This document shows, piece after piece, positions 48,142 through 56,682 of a stretch of 64,000 nt of DNA; positions within the stretch are counted from its first letter, which is position 1, and every line of letters begins with the position of its first letter. Source of the stretch: Morchella semilibera (Eukaryota; Ascomycota; Pezizomycetes; Pezizales; Morchellaceae); NCBI GenBank assembly GCA_009192285.1, contig WBVU01000003.1, positions 310,001 through 374,000 on the forward strand, read 5' to 3'. The notes beneath the pieces were generated by a model that had not been told where the DNA came from, made no database searches, and was given only the letters and a program-made list of their open reading frames with translations. Position numbers and translations under genes: made by a program.

Positions 48142-48299
48142 TTTCTCTCTGTCTAGTCTTCCTGTTATTTCAGTACAGATGGATATACTTCTATCTTCCA
48201 AGCCATTGTTCCTTGTGTCTAAGACACTTTCCTCCTCAGAGTCCTCAGAGAAAACCTATAGTACTTCTCATCGTTCTCGTTGAGGTCCATCTGGTCCTC
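48142..48299 (+). repeat. LTR-A middle fragment
   Basis: It runs from TTTCTCTCTGTCTAGTCTTCC to GAGGTCCATCTGGTCCTC. It covers only the central LTR-A region, between a complete copy ending at 48141 and another starting at 48300. It is probably a recombination product. Confidence 0.7.
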
Positions 48300-48930
48300 T
48301 GTCCCGGCGTCTTGGCATTGGTTCCGAGGGTTCGGTAGACGAAGCGTTGTTGTGATTGTTTAGGAATGACTAAGCAAGGAGGGGGGTGTGCTAAGGGAGG
48401 TTGTCATCATTAGGTTCTGGGAGGTTCGATGGCGTGATGGATTTGTAATATAAATAGCGGAGATGGTGGAGAGGAATACGAGGTGTGGATGTGACGGGTT
48501 TCTATAGGTTTCTATGAACTGATGTTTGAGTCATAACGGACTGGTGGAGGAGTAGTGTTAAATAGCGGGGTTAGATGTTTTCCTTAGTTCTTTCTTTCTT
48601 TTCTCTCTGTCTCGTCTTTCTGTTACCTCGGTACATAGGAATCTATTCCTATTTCTAAGCCATAGCCTCTCATACTAAAGACTCTGTCCTCCGAGAAAGA
48701 GGAAACTTATAGTATCTATCATCGTTCTCGTTGAGGTCCATCCGGTCCTCACTTTCTCTGCCCTGTATCCTTGCCCTTGCCCTTGCCTTTACCTTCGCCG
48801 GTGCCTGTGCTTGTGCCTGCCCGGTGTTGTTTTTGTCTTCGTCGGTCTCCTCGTCGCGTAGACTATACTCCTCGAGCCTATCTGCGTCATCATTGTCATC
48901 TTCTTCTTTGCGTCGGGTTACTCCGTCACA
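48300..48930 (+). repeat. Full plus-oriented LTR-A copy
   Basis: 631 bp, from TGTCCCGGCGTCTTGGCATT to GGTTACTCCGTCACA. It is the best preserved of the plus-oriented array and very close in length to the 634-bp LTR of element 2. Confidence 0.8.
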
Positions 48931-49194
48931 TCCTCACTCTCCCTGCCCTGCACCCTTTTGCCTCTGTCTTTGTCCTTGCCCTTGCCCTTGCCTTCGCTGA
49001 TGCCTGTGCTTGTGCCTGTCTGGTGTTGTCACTGTCTTCGTCAGTGTCCTCGTTGCACTGGCTTTGCTCCTCAAGTACTTTTGCGTCGAGTTGCTCCGTC
49101 ATAGTCCCCTGAGGCTCAGGAGATATCAGGAGACAAATGAAGTCTTGCTGATATGGGTGTGCTCCTCGAATCCCTCTGCATCATCAGGAAACCC
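48931..49194 (+). repeat. LTR-A 3' fragments with a 48-bp TA-flanked insert
   Basis: 48931-49101 repeats the LTR-A 3' region up to TTGCTCCGTCA. A 48-bp insert (49104-49151) follows, bounded by TA on each side and ending CTTGCTGA. 49154-49194 is again LTR-A-like. Element 1 is inserted at 49194/49195, and this LTR-A resumes at 55045. Confidence 0.6.
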
Positions 49195-49763
49195 TATCAC
49201 GGCGTACCACGGAGTTCGCAGGAGAGGAGGATATTCGGGAATGGGTTTTGGGTTGCGGTGTTGTCTCTTTTGGGTTCTTGGAGTTTCTATGGGTTTCCGT
49301 TACACGATGTTATGAGTCATGATTGTACAGGGATTAGGAGGGGTATATATACGTTGCTACGGATCTTCCCTTTGTTCTTTTTTTTCTCTTTCTTTTCTTA
49401 CGTGTTCTTCCTGTTGTCAACCCTACGGTTTAGTTTCGTTTCGTCTCTTGTCTTTAGTTCTGAATATACTACGTCATACCCATAGTCGCTGCCAAGACCC
49501 CCTTGGGTCTTCCATAGTACCTTGCCTCGCCTCGCCTCGCCTCGTCTCGTCTCGTCTCGATCATAGTCCATGACCGTAGTCCGTGTCGTCTACTGGTACC
49601 TTCGTCTCCACGTCTTCGTCAGAGAGGCCATCTGGACCCTCTGTCCTACAATCCTGCTCCTCGGCTAGGTTCCTGCCTCGTTGTCCCTCGTCTTCGTCCT
49701 CGTCTCCGCCTCGGTTGTGTACCTCGGCTCTCTTGTCCGTTGCCTCCGTGTTGCTCCGTAACA
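49195..49763 (+). repeat. Element 1 5' LTR (type B)
   Basis: 569 bp, starting TATCACGGCGTACC and ending TCCGTAACA. It has a TATA-like TATATATA at 49344-49351. Its self-primer segment ACGTGTTCTT is at 49400-49409, about 49 bases further on, which fits the transcript start if the Tf1 model holds (U3 about 205 bp). A GCCTCG/TCTCG pentanucleotide run lies near 49524-49560. The first bases are TA, not the usual TG. Confidence 0.9.
49400..49409 (+). promoter_or_regulatory. Predicted self-primer segment / RNA 5' end, element 1
   Basis: ACGTGTTCTT is the exact reverse complement of the ten bases at 49766-49775, just after the LTR. In Tf1-type elements the first 11 nt of the mRNA fold back on the primer-binding site and are cleaved to prime cDNA synthesis. 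By analogy the transcript should begin at or near 49400. The motif is followed by CCTGTTGTC, whose start is shared with LTR-A. Confidence 0.65.
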
Positions 49764-49765
49764 CT

Positions 49766-49775
49766 AAGAACACGT
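49766..49775 (+). promoter_or_regulatory. Primer-binding site, element 1 (self-priming type)
   Basis: AAGAACACGT begins two bases (CT) after the 5' LTR, at the usual distance for a primer-binding site. It does not start TGG, as a site for a tRNA 3' end would. It pairs over ten bases with LTR positions 49400-49409. Confidence 0.7.
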
Positions 49776-49825
49776 CTCCTTCGCCGACCTACACAACGTC
49801 CTCGTCTCGCCTCGCTCCAGTCATA

Positions 49826-50803
49826 ATGACTGACCTTAGTTGGGATGTCCCCATGGGGGACTGCCCCAACCCTGTTTTCTTTTCCCCCGGCCCCCTCGAG
49901 TGCTTCTTCCCAGAAAGGAAGGGGTACTGTCACCTTGCTCTCGTTCCCCAGGCCTTTTGGTTCGACCTCGGCAATCGCCTTGGGTCAGACCCCCACGTTT
50001 ACCGCCTCCGTCAGTACGCCATCTCCCACGGTCTCAAGCGCGCCGACGCCTATTGGGCTAAGGCCACCCTCGTTACTACCGCCCCGGGTAAGCTCCATAT
50101 CGGAACCCCCACCACCGACGACTCCTGCCCCGCCCACGACTCTGAAGCAATTATTCGTGGCCTCCGAGACCCCGCCCTGGCTCAACACACCATTGGGCGT
50201 CCCCTAGAAACCCCTGTTGCCTCCGTCCCCACTCTGACCGAGAGATTCGCTGAGTTTCTCGAAATCTTTGGCCCTGTCGAGGAGGATTTCGGGTATGAGC
50301 TGACCAAGGCCCATACTCTTATTGCAGAAGCCCTCGCCGCCCTCTCCGAAGCTCCCGCCCCCGTCTCTGAAGAACCAGCCGCATGCACGGCCCACGACGA
50401 GGTTATTGAGAACCTCGAGATGGAACTTGATGCAGCTGAAGGGAAGGCTGCCGACCTCTGGTCCCGCATGTGCGAGGCCCAGGAAGAATCAGTGGAGGTT
50501 ATTGAGGACCTCCAGGAAGAACTGGCTTCCCGTACTGCCGAAAAAGAGGAGTTCCGCTACCGTCTGGCCCTCCACCAAGAAGCCCTTGCCGACGCGGATG
50601 CTATCATTGCTGACCTTCGCCGCCGTCTTCCTCTTGCCGCCCCCAAGGTTACCAGGAAACCATCCCGCCCCGTCGATCAGGCTCCGAAGCCTCGCTACCT
50701 CGCTCCCCGCTCTCAGGATTCCCGTACTTCCGACAACTGGCGTAAGGCACCAGTTGAGTTAGTGACCCCCAAGCCGGCGTTAAAAGGTCAGCCCCTTTGG
50801 TAA
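49826..50803 (+). CDS. Element 1 ORF1, coiled-coil protein of unknown type, 325 aa
   Basis: It occupies the gag position. The start chosen is ATG 49826, the first in-frame ATG after the LTR and primer-binding site. The longer open frame reaches back into the LTR and is not expected to be used. The N-terminal part (MTDLSWDVPMGDCPNPVFF...) matches nothing I recognise. Residues about 190-271 (HDEVIENLEMELDAAEGKAA ... ADAIIADLRRR) are charged with heptad-like leucines, a likely coiled coil. No Ty3-type Gag domain and no CCHC zinc knuckle were found, unlike element 2. The frame ends TGGTAA inside the frameshift hairpin, and pol continues in the -1 frame. Codons favour C or G at third positions. 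It may be a highly diverged capsid or a replacement protein. Confidence 0.7.
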   Translation: MTDLSWDVPMGDCPNPVFFSPGPLECFFPERKGYCHLALVPQAFWFDLGNRLGSDPHVYRLRQYAISHGLKRADAYWAKATLVTTAPGKLHIGTPTTDDSCPAHDSEAIIRGLRDPALAQHTIGRPLETPVASVPTLTERFAEFLEIFGPVEEDFGYELTKAHTLIAEALAALSEAPAPVSEEPAACTAHDEVIENLEMELDAAEGKAADLWSRMCEAQEESVEVIEDLQEELASRTAEKEEFRYRLALHQEALADADAIIADLRRRLPLAAPKVTRKPSRPVDQAPKPRYLAPRSQDSRTSDNWRKAPVELVTPKPALKGQPLW

Positions 50804-50825
50804 AAATTGGCACACCAAAGGGGCT
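50779..50825 (+). promoter_or_regulatory. Candidate -1 ribosomal frameshift signal, element 1
   Basis: The heptamer GTTAAAA (50779-50785) is read G TTA AAA in the ORF1 frame and GTT AAA in the pol frame. After a 4-nt spacer comes a perfect 11-bp stem, AGCCCCTTTGG (50790-50800) with CCAAAGGGGCT (50815-50825), and a 14-nt loop. The ORF1 stop, TAA 50801-50803, is the first codon of the loop. Pol has no ATG near its beginning and is open in the -1 frame from 50758, so frameshifting explains its expression. Confidence 0.7.
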
Positions 50826-53800
50826 AGTCCCGCCACCCACTTTTGTTCTCTCCGCCGCCGCCGTTTCCGAAGACAGGATGTCTGAGGAATCCCTTGTTGT
50901 CCCCTGTTCTGTCGCCCCGGATGCCGCCGCCCCTATTGCTACCCATGCCCTGATAGATACAGGCGCCTCTGGCTATGCTTTTGTCGACCAAGGATTCGTT
51001 TTGCAGCACGGCTTCGTCCCGATCTCCCTGAAGACACCACGTTTGCTCGAGGTAATCGACGGCAGGCTGGTGGAATCAGGGAAGATTACGCATATGGTAA
51101 AGCTGTCGCTGGATATCAATGGCCACCAGGAAATTGCTCCGTTTTTTGTTACCAAGTTAGGACATTACCCACTAGTCATGGGTATTCCCTGGATGAGGCG
51201 CCACGATCTGGCTATCAGACCAAAGACGAATAAGGTCATCTTTGATTCTGACTTCTGTGTCCAGAATTGTTCCCGCTCTCACGCTCCGGTTACGGCAAAA
51301 GGAATCTCGGTTTCGCTTCCGGATGCTCCTGCTATTCAGATCGCGGCTATTGGGGCTGTACCTTTTGTGGGTCTCGCTCGGCGCCGACAGAATAAACTCT
51401 TCTGCGCCTCAATTCGAGCCATCGATGAAGCCCTCGCTGGAAGGACGAATCAGGATTCTTTAGCCCATGTACCCAAGGACCTTCAGGGATTTAGGTCATT
51501 GTTTCAGGAAAGCCAAGCCACCGCCTTGCCGCCGCACCGCCCTCATGATTTGAAAATAGTCTTGCAGGATGGAAAGGTTCCTCCGTTTGGTCCGCTATAT
51601 GGCATGTCCCGTTTGGAGCTACAGGCCCTTAGGGATTATATCACGGAAAACCTGTCGAAAGGGTTTATCCGCTACTCCGAATCCCCCGCCGGCGCCCCAG
51701 TCCTGTTTGTAAGAAAATCTGATGGCTCCCTTCGACTATGCGTGGACTATAGGAAGCTCAATGAGATTACGGTCAAGAATCGCCATCCTCTTCCCCTGAT
51801 CCCGGAAACACTGTCTCGTCTCTCCAAGGCTAAGTATTATACTAAGCTGGACCTTCGCTGGGGATATCATCAGATCAGGATTCAAGAAGGAGATGAATGG
51901 AAGACTGCCTTTAGGACTCGCTATGGCCACTTTGAGTATAATGTTATGCCTTTTGGACTGACTAATGCTCCCGCCGCATTTCAACACTGGATTAACGACC
52001 TCCTGCGCCCATTTTTGGATGACTTTGCTACGGCTTATCTCGATGATGTATTAATTTACTCGGAGACCCTGGAAGAGCATAAGCAACATGTTCGGGAGGT
52101 TCTGAAGGTGTTCCAAATTCATGGTGTCCACCTTAAGCCTGAGAAATGCGAGTTTTATGTGCAACGGACTAAGTACTTGGGATTGATTGTCACCCCCGAA
52201 GGTATTCAGATGGACCCTAGCAAGGTGTCCACAGTTAGGGATTGGGAGACACCCACTAGGCTTCGGGAGGTTCAAGAGTTTTTAGGCTTTGCTAATTTTT
52301 ACCGACGGTTTATTTACGCCTATTCTCGTGTTGTTGCGCCTCTCACTGCCCTGACCAAGAAGAATGTAAAATTCGAATGGTCCCAGAAGGCGGAAGATGC
52401 TTTTCAGAAATTAAAAGACGCGTTTACCTCGGCCCCGATTCTCGCTCACTTTGACTTTGAAAAAGAAGTTATTGTGGAAACCGACGCCTCCGACTATGTA
52501 TCTGCCGGTATTATGTCTCAATATGGTGACGATGGACTCTTGCATCCAGTAGCCTTTTTCTCGAAGAAACACTCTCCCGCGGAATGCAATTATGAAATTT
52601 ACGATAAGGAATTACTGGCAGTCGTTAGGAGTTTTGAGGAATGGCGTGCCAATTTGGAAGGGTCCCGTTTTCCTATTAAGGTATTAAGCGACCATAGGAA
52701 CCTGGAATACTTTATGTCTACGAAGCTATTGAATCGTCGCCAAACCCGCTGGGCCGAGTTCTTGTCGCGGTTTGATTTTGTTATTCAATTTCGACCAGGG
52801 AAACAAGGAGGGAAGCCGGATGCGCTTACCAGGAGATCGAGGGATTTACCCAAGGAAGGAGACGAGCGTCTGATGCACCAGTCACAGGTGGTATTGAAGC
52901 AGGAGAATTTGGGATCAAGGATTAAGCTAAGTTTGTTGGCGGGTTCTTTGACAAACGAACCCGCTGAAGGAAAGCCCACCGTGAAGGAGTTGTTGATCCA
53001 AGCTTACCAAGAAGACAGTTTCCCCGAACAAGTTCTGATGATGCTCCGCAATGGCACCAAGCACTCGAAGAAGATCTCCCTTGCAGAATGCATGGAAACA
53101 GAGGATGGATTCCTCTTATATCGCCAGGCTATCTATGTTCCCGAGTTTAACGATCTTCAGCTTCGTCTGCTACAGGAACATCACGATAAACCCTCTGCTG
53201 GACATCCAGGTCGTGCCAAAACCCTTGAGCTACTTAGCCGGAATTATTATTGGCCAAATATGAGGAAGTATGTTGACCGCTACGTTCTGAATTGCAACGT
53301 GTGCTCCCGCAGCAAGGCCTCTCGCAATGCACTCCAAGGTGTCCTCCGTCCACTCTCTGTACCTAAGGGCCCCTGGACAGATGTATCCATGGATTTCGTT
53401 ACCGGACTTCCTCTCAGCAATGGTTATAATGCAATTTTAGTTGTAGTGGATCGCCTGACGAAGATGCGCCACTTTATACCATGCACCGAAGAGGCAAATG
53501 CCAGGGATGTTGCGGCCATGTATCTCGATTCGGTTTGGAAACTTCATGGACTCCCCGAAACTATAGTCTCGGATCGCGGCACTCAGTTTACAGCCGAATT
53601 TTGGAAGACTTTATGTTCCCGCCTTGAGATCGCCCCACGCTACAGCACCGCCTTTCACCCACAAACAGATGGGCAGACTGAAAGGATTAATGCCATAATG
53701 GAACAGTACCTCCGAGCCTATGTTTCGTACCAGCAGGACGACTGGACTCAGTATCTCCCCATGGCAGAATTCGCGACGAATAACCACGTCTCCGAGACCA

Positions 53801-54450
53801 CTAAGATGTCGCCATTTCAGGCTAATTATGGAAGGACCCCCCGCATGTCTTTTGTCCCGTTACAACATGGGAAGACCATTAATGAGGACCAGGCCAATGG
53901 TATGGCGAGGACGATGGCACAAGTCTACGAATATCTTCGGAACGAAATGGCCAGAGCTCAGAAGATCCATGAAGACGCAGCGAATCGGAGTAGAATCCCC
54001 GCCCCTAGGTATGCTGTCGGAGATGAAGTTTTTCTTTCCACCCGGAACATTGAGACCAAGCGCCCCTCGAAGAAACTTGATTGGAAACGTATCGGCCCCT
54101 ATGTTATTAAGCGAATGGTTAGCCCCTACGCTTATGAGCTCGATCTCCCGGCCTCTATGAAGATTCACCCGGTATTTCATGTGTCTCTTTTGTCTCTTGC
54201 ACCTTGCAATCCTGTCCCCGGTCAGTTACAGCCCCCGCCCCCAGCAATAGAAATTGAGGGCGAACAAGAATGGGAAGTGGAACAAGTTTTAGATTCTCGA
54301 AGACGCTATGGAAGGCTGGAATATCTGGTTCGGTATCTTGGTTATGATGAACCATCCTGGCAACCCTCCGAGGACTTAGAGCATTCGCCCGACTTGGTTA
54401 AGGAGTTTTATGACAGATATCCACAAAAGCCTAGGCCTACCAGGAGTTAG
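50779..54450 (+). CDS. pol: Element 1 Pol polyprotein (PR-RT-RH-IN-chromodomain)
   Basis: It is expressed as a -1 extension of ORF1. Numbering here is from 50797. The aspartic protease has ALIDTGASGYAF (Asp54). The reverse transcriptase has FVRKSDGSLRLCVDYRKLN, LDLRWGYHQIRI, MPFGLTNAPAAF and the catalytic YLDD at 414-417. RNase H has VETDASDY (Asp563) and SDHRNLEYF. The integrase has an HHCC zinc finger (EHHDKPSAGH...NCNVCSRSK, about 795-840) and a DD35E triad at Asp866 (MDFVTG), Asp926 (SDRGTQF) and Glu962 (DGQTERINA). A chromodomain ends the protein (about 1158-1208, EWEVEQVLDSRRR...YLVRYLGYDEPSWQP), expected to guide integration to marked chromatin. All catalytic residues are present and no stop interrupts the 3.65 kb frame, so the enzyme should be functional. 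Processing sites are not visible. Confidence 0.95.
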   Translation, partial: VKRSAPLVKIGTPKGLVPPPTFVLSAAAVSEDRMSEESLVVPCSVAPDAAAPIATHALIDTGASGYAFVDQGFVLQHGFVPISLKTPRLLEVIDGRLVESGKITHMVKLSLDINGHQEIAPFFVTKLGHYPLVMGIPWMRRHDLAIRPKTNKVIFDSDFCVQNCSRSHAPVTAKGISVSLPDAPAIQIAAIGAVPFVGLARRRQNKLFCASIRAIDEALAGRTNQDSLAHVPKDLQGFRSLFQESQATALPPHRPHDLKIVLQDGKVPPFGPLYGMSRLELQALRDYITENLSKGFIRYSESPAGAPVLFVRKSDGSLRLCVDYRKLNEITVKNRHPLPLIPETLSRLSKAKYYTKLDLRWGYHQIRIQEGDEWKTAFRTRYGHFEYNVMPFGLTNAPAAFQHWINDLLRPFLDDFATAYLDDVLIYSETLEEHKQHVREVLKVFQIHGVHLKPEKCEFYVQRTKYLGLIVTPEGIQMDPSKVSTVRDWETPTRLREVQEFLGFANFYRRFIYAYSRVVAPLTALTKKNVKFEWSQKAEDAFQKLKDAFTSAPILAHFDFEKEVIVETDASDYVSAGIMSQYGDDGLLHPVAFFSKKHSPAECNYEIYDKELLAVVRSFEEWRANLEGSRFPIKVLSDHRNLEYFMSTKLLNRRQTRWAEFLSRFDFVIQFRPGKQGGKPDALTRRSRDLPKEGDERLMHQSQVVLKQENLGSRIKLSLLAGSLTNEPAEGKPTVKELLIQAYQEDSFPEQVLMMLRNGTKHSKKISLAECMETEDGFLLYRQAIYVPEFNDLQLRLLQEHHDKPSAGHPGRAKTLELLSRNYYWPNMRKYVDRYVLNCNVCSRSKASRNALQGVLRPLSVPKGPWTDVSMDFVTGLPLSNGYNAILVVVDRLTKMRHFIPCTEEANARDVAAMYLDSVWKLHGLPETIVSDRGTQFTAEFWKTLCSRLEIAPRYSTAFHPQTDGQTERINAIMEQYLRAYVSYQQDDWTQYLPMAEFATNNHVSETTKMSPFQANYGRTPRMSFVPLQHGKTINEDQANGMARTMAQVYEYLRNEMARAQKIHEDAANRSRIPAPRYAVGDEVFLSTRNIETKRPSKKLDWKRIGPYVIKRMVSPYAYELDLPASMKIHPVFHVSLLSLAPCNPVPGQLQPPPPAIEIEGEQEWEVEQVLDSRRRYGRLEYLVRYLGYDEPSWQPSEDLEHSPDLVKEFYDRYPQKPRPTRS

Positions 54451-54457
54451 GCCTGAA

Positions 54458-54470
54458 GGAGGGCCTAATC
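54458..54470 (+). promoter_or_regulatory. Polypurine tract, element 1
   Basis: GGAGGGCCTAATC sits immediately before the 3' LTR start at 54471. Element 2 has GGGGGGACCTAATC in the same place. The shared CCTAATC next to the LTR suggests a common plus-strand priming site, although it is not purely purine. Confidence 0.6.
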
Positions 54471-55039
54471 TATCACGGCGTACCACGGAGTTCGCAGGAG
54501 AGGAGGATATTCGGGAATGGGTTTTGGGTTGCGGTGTTGTCTCTTTTGGGTTCTTGGAGTTTCTATGGGTTTCCGTTACACGATGTTATGAGTCATGATT
54601 GTACAGGGATTAGGAGGGGTATATATACGTTGCTACGGATCTTCTCTTTGTTCTTTTTTTTCTCTTTCTTTTCTTACGTGTTCTTCCTGTTGTCAACCCT
54701 ACGGTTTAGTTTCGTTTCGTCTCTTGTCTTTAGTTCTGAATATACTACGTCATACCCATAGTCGCTGCCAAGACCCCCTTGGGTCTTCCATAGTACCTTG
54801 CCTCGCCTCGCCTCGCCTCGTCTCGTCTCGTCTCGATCATAGTCCATGACCGTAGTCCGTGTCGTCTACTGGTACCTTCGTCTCCACGTCTTCGTCAGAG
54901 AGGCCATCTGGACCCTCTGTCCTACAATCCTGCTCCTCGGCTAGGTTCCTGCCTCGTTGTCCCTCGTCTTCGTCCTCGTCTCCGCCTCGGTTGTGTACCT
55001 CGGCTCTCTTGTCCGTTGCCTCCGTGTTGCTCCGTAACA
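54471..55039 (+). repeat. Element 1 3' LTR (type B)
   Basis: 569 bp, identical in length to the 5' LTR. By eye the only difference is CTTCCCTTTG in the 5' LTR against CTTCTCTTTG here (near 54644). The duplication AACCC follows at 55040-55044. Confidence 0.93.
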
Positions 55040-55266
55040 AACCCATATTACCTCTCATTGTTCTCGTTGAGGTCCATCTAGCCCTCACTCTCACTGCTCT
55101 GCGACCCTTTGCCTCTGCCTTTGCCTTTGCCTTCACCGGTGCCTGTGCTTGTGCCTACCCGGTGTGATACTTGTCTTCGTCGGTATCCTTGTTGTGCTGG
55201 CTGTGCTCCTCGAGTCCCTCTGCATCATCATTGTCATCTTATACTTTGCGTCGGGTTACTCTGTCA
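55040..55266 (+). repeat. LTR-A 3' part, resumed after element 1
   Basis: It continues the LTR-A interrupted at 49194: AACCCATATTACCTCTCATTG, TTCTCGTTGAGGTCC and finally GGGTTACTCTGTCACA. It is the downstream half of the target copy. Confidence 0.7.
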
Positions 55267-55330
55267 CACTGCAACCAAATCTTATGGATACAAATGATGA
55301 TAGCCTCAACTCATCTCACTCCATCCTTTG

Positions 55331-56075
55331 TGACGAAGTAGTCAGGAGACAATATGATAGATGATAATGATAATGCAGAAGGACTCGAGGAGCACAGTCA
55401 TATCAGCAAGACTTCATTTGTCTCCTGATATCTCCTGAGCCTCAGGAGACTATGATGGAGCAACCCGACGCAAAGTAGAAGATGACAATGATGACGCAGA
55501 AGGATTCGAGAAGCACAGCCAGCACAACAAGGACACCGACAAAGACAAGTATCACACCGGGTAGGCACAAGCACAGGCACCAGTGAAGGCAAAGGCAAAG
55601 GCAGAGGCAAAGGGGCGCAGAGCAGGGAGAGTGAGGGCTAGATGGACCTCAACGAGAACAATGAGAGGTAATATGGGTTTCCTCTAGAGAGGATAAAGAC
55701 TTGAGTATGAGGAGCTATAGCTTGAGGATAGGAGTATATTCCTATGTACTGAGATATCAGGAAGACGAGACAGAGAAAAGAAAGAAAAAATTAAGGAAAA
55801 CATTTTCCTGCACTATTTAACACCCTCCTCCGCCAGTCCGCTATGACATATACTTTTATCCGTAGAACCCCATAGAAATCCATTGCAACCATACCTCGTA
55901 TTCCTTCTCACCATCTCTTCTATTTACATTACAAATCCATCACGCTCGAATCTCCTAGGACCCAATGACGATACACTCTTCTCAGTACACCCCTTCCTTG
56001 CTTAGCATTGCTTTAACAATCACAACAGCATTTTAACTACCGAACCCTCGGAACCAATACCAAAACGTCAGGACA
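55331..56075 (-). repeat. Minus-oriented LTR-A copy with TA-flanked insert
   Basis: 55331-55400 is an LTR-A start (TGTGACGAAGTAG...CTCGAGGAGCACAG). A 48-bp element (55403-55450, TCAGCAAGACTTC to CTCAGGAGAC) follows, with TA on both sides. The LTR-A start then recurs (GATGGAGCAACCCGACGC) and runs on to CAAAACGTCAGGACA. The same arrangement, inverted and with one mismatch in the 48-mer, is at 49090-49190. The two sites therefore probably share an ancestor rather than being separate insertions. Confidence 0.65.
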
Positions 56076-56682
56076 GTAACTGGACGCAACATAACAGATG
56101 ACAATGATGATGCTGAGGGTTTCGAGTAGCACAGCCAACACAACGAGGACTTTAACGAGGATAAGACGGGAGCCAGGTGGGTACAAGCGCAGGTACTGGC
56201 AAAAGCAAAGGCAAGGGCAGAGGCAGAGGGCGCAGAGCAGAGCAGGGAAAACAAGGACCAGGTAAGGACCTGAGCAAGGATTAAAAAAACTATAGAGGTG
56301 CCTTCTACGAAGGCGAGTTTGGATGCGAGGACTATATTATGAATAAGCGTATATTCCTATATACTGAGATGACAGGAAGACGAGACAGGGAGGAAAGAAA
56401 AAAAGAACTAAGAAAAACTTCTATGACCGCTATTTAACACTCTTCCCTCGCGAGTCCGATATGACTCATACATCAGCTCATGGAAACTCATAGAAGTCCA
56501 TCGTAATCACACCTCGTATTCCTCCCCACCATCTCACCAAATCCTATTACTAATCCTCACTGTAACCGAACCTCCTAGAATCTAATGACGACAACATCAC
56601 CTCATCTCATCCCCTAACTCCATCTATCACAATAGCGCAATAACCATCAAATCCTCGGGAACAATACCAAGATGCCGGGACA
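56076..56682 (-). repeat. Minus-oriented LTR-A copy, 5'-trimmed on the map left
   Basis: It starts GTAACTGGACGCAACATAAC, lacking the terminal TGTGACGGA, and ends CCAAGATGCCGGGACA at 56682. It abuts the transposase remnant directly, so it probably accounts for the missing N-terminal half of that gene. Confidence 0.65.

Larger units (their letters stand above)
49195..55039 (+). mobile_element. Element 1: chromodomain Ty3/gypsy LTR retrotransposon
   Basis: The full element is 5,845 bp with 569-bp LTRs at both ends and the 5-bp target duplication AACCC at 49190-49194 and 55040-55044. Gene order is ORF1, then pol with protease, RT, RNase H, integrase and chromodomain, which is Ty3/gypsy chromovirus order. 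The two LTRs differ by one visible C/T change, pol is open throughout and the duplication is intact, so insertion was recent. It landed in an older LTR-A copy. All elements for replication are visible except a recognisable Gag: ORF1 lacks one. Confidence 0.93.

Noticed and set aside
47947-48201. Acidic, repeat-like minus-strand ORFs inside LTR-A copies (EDRDNAGQAQAQALAKAEAK type)
   Set aside because: They follow purine-rich LTR sequence and occur with different frames and breaks in each copy. There is no sign of a conserved protein.
49583-49825. Upstream extension of element 1 ORF1 into the LTR (MSSTGTFVSTSSS...)
   Set aside because: It lies within the 5' LTR and recurs in the 3' LTR and in related LTRs, where it leads nowhere. 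The ATG at 49826 follows the primer-binding site and is the plausible start.
50797-50803. TTG as an independent start for element 1 Pol (and GTG at 61269 for element 2)
   Set aside because: Neither is a good eukaryotic initiator. Both frames are open upstream through a shared frameshift signal, which explains expression better.
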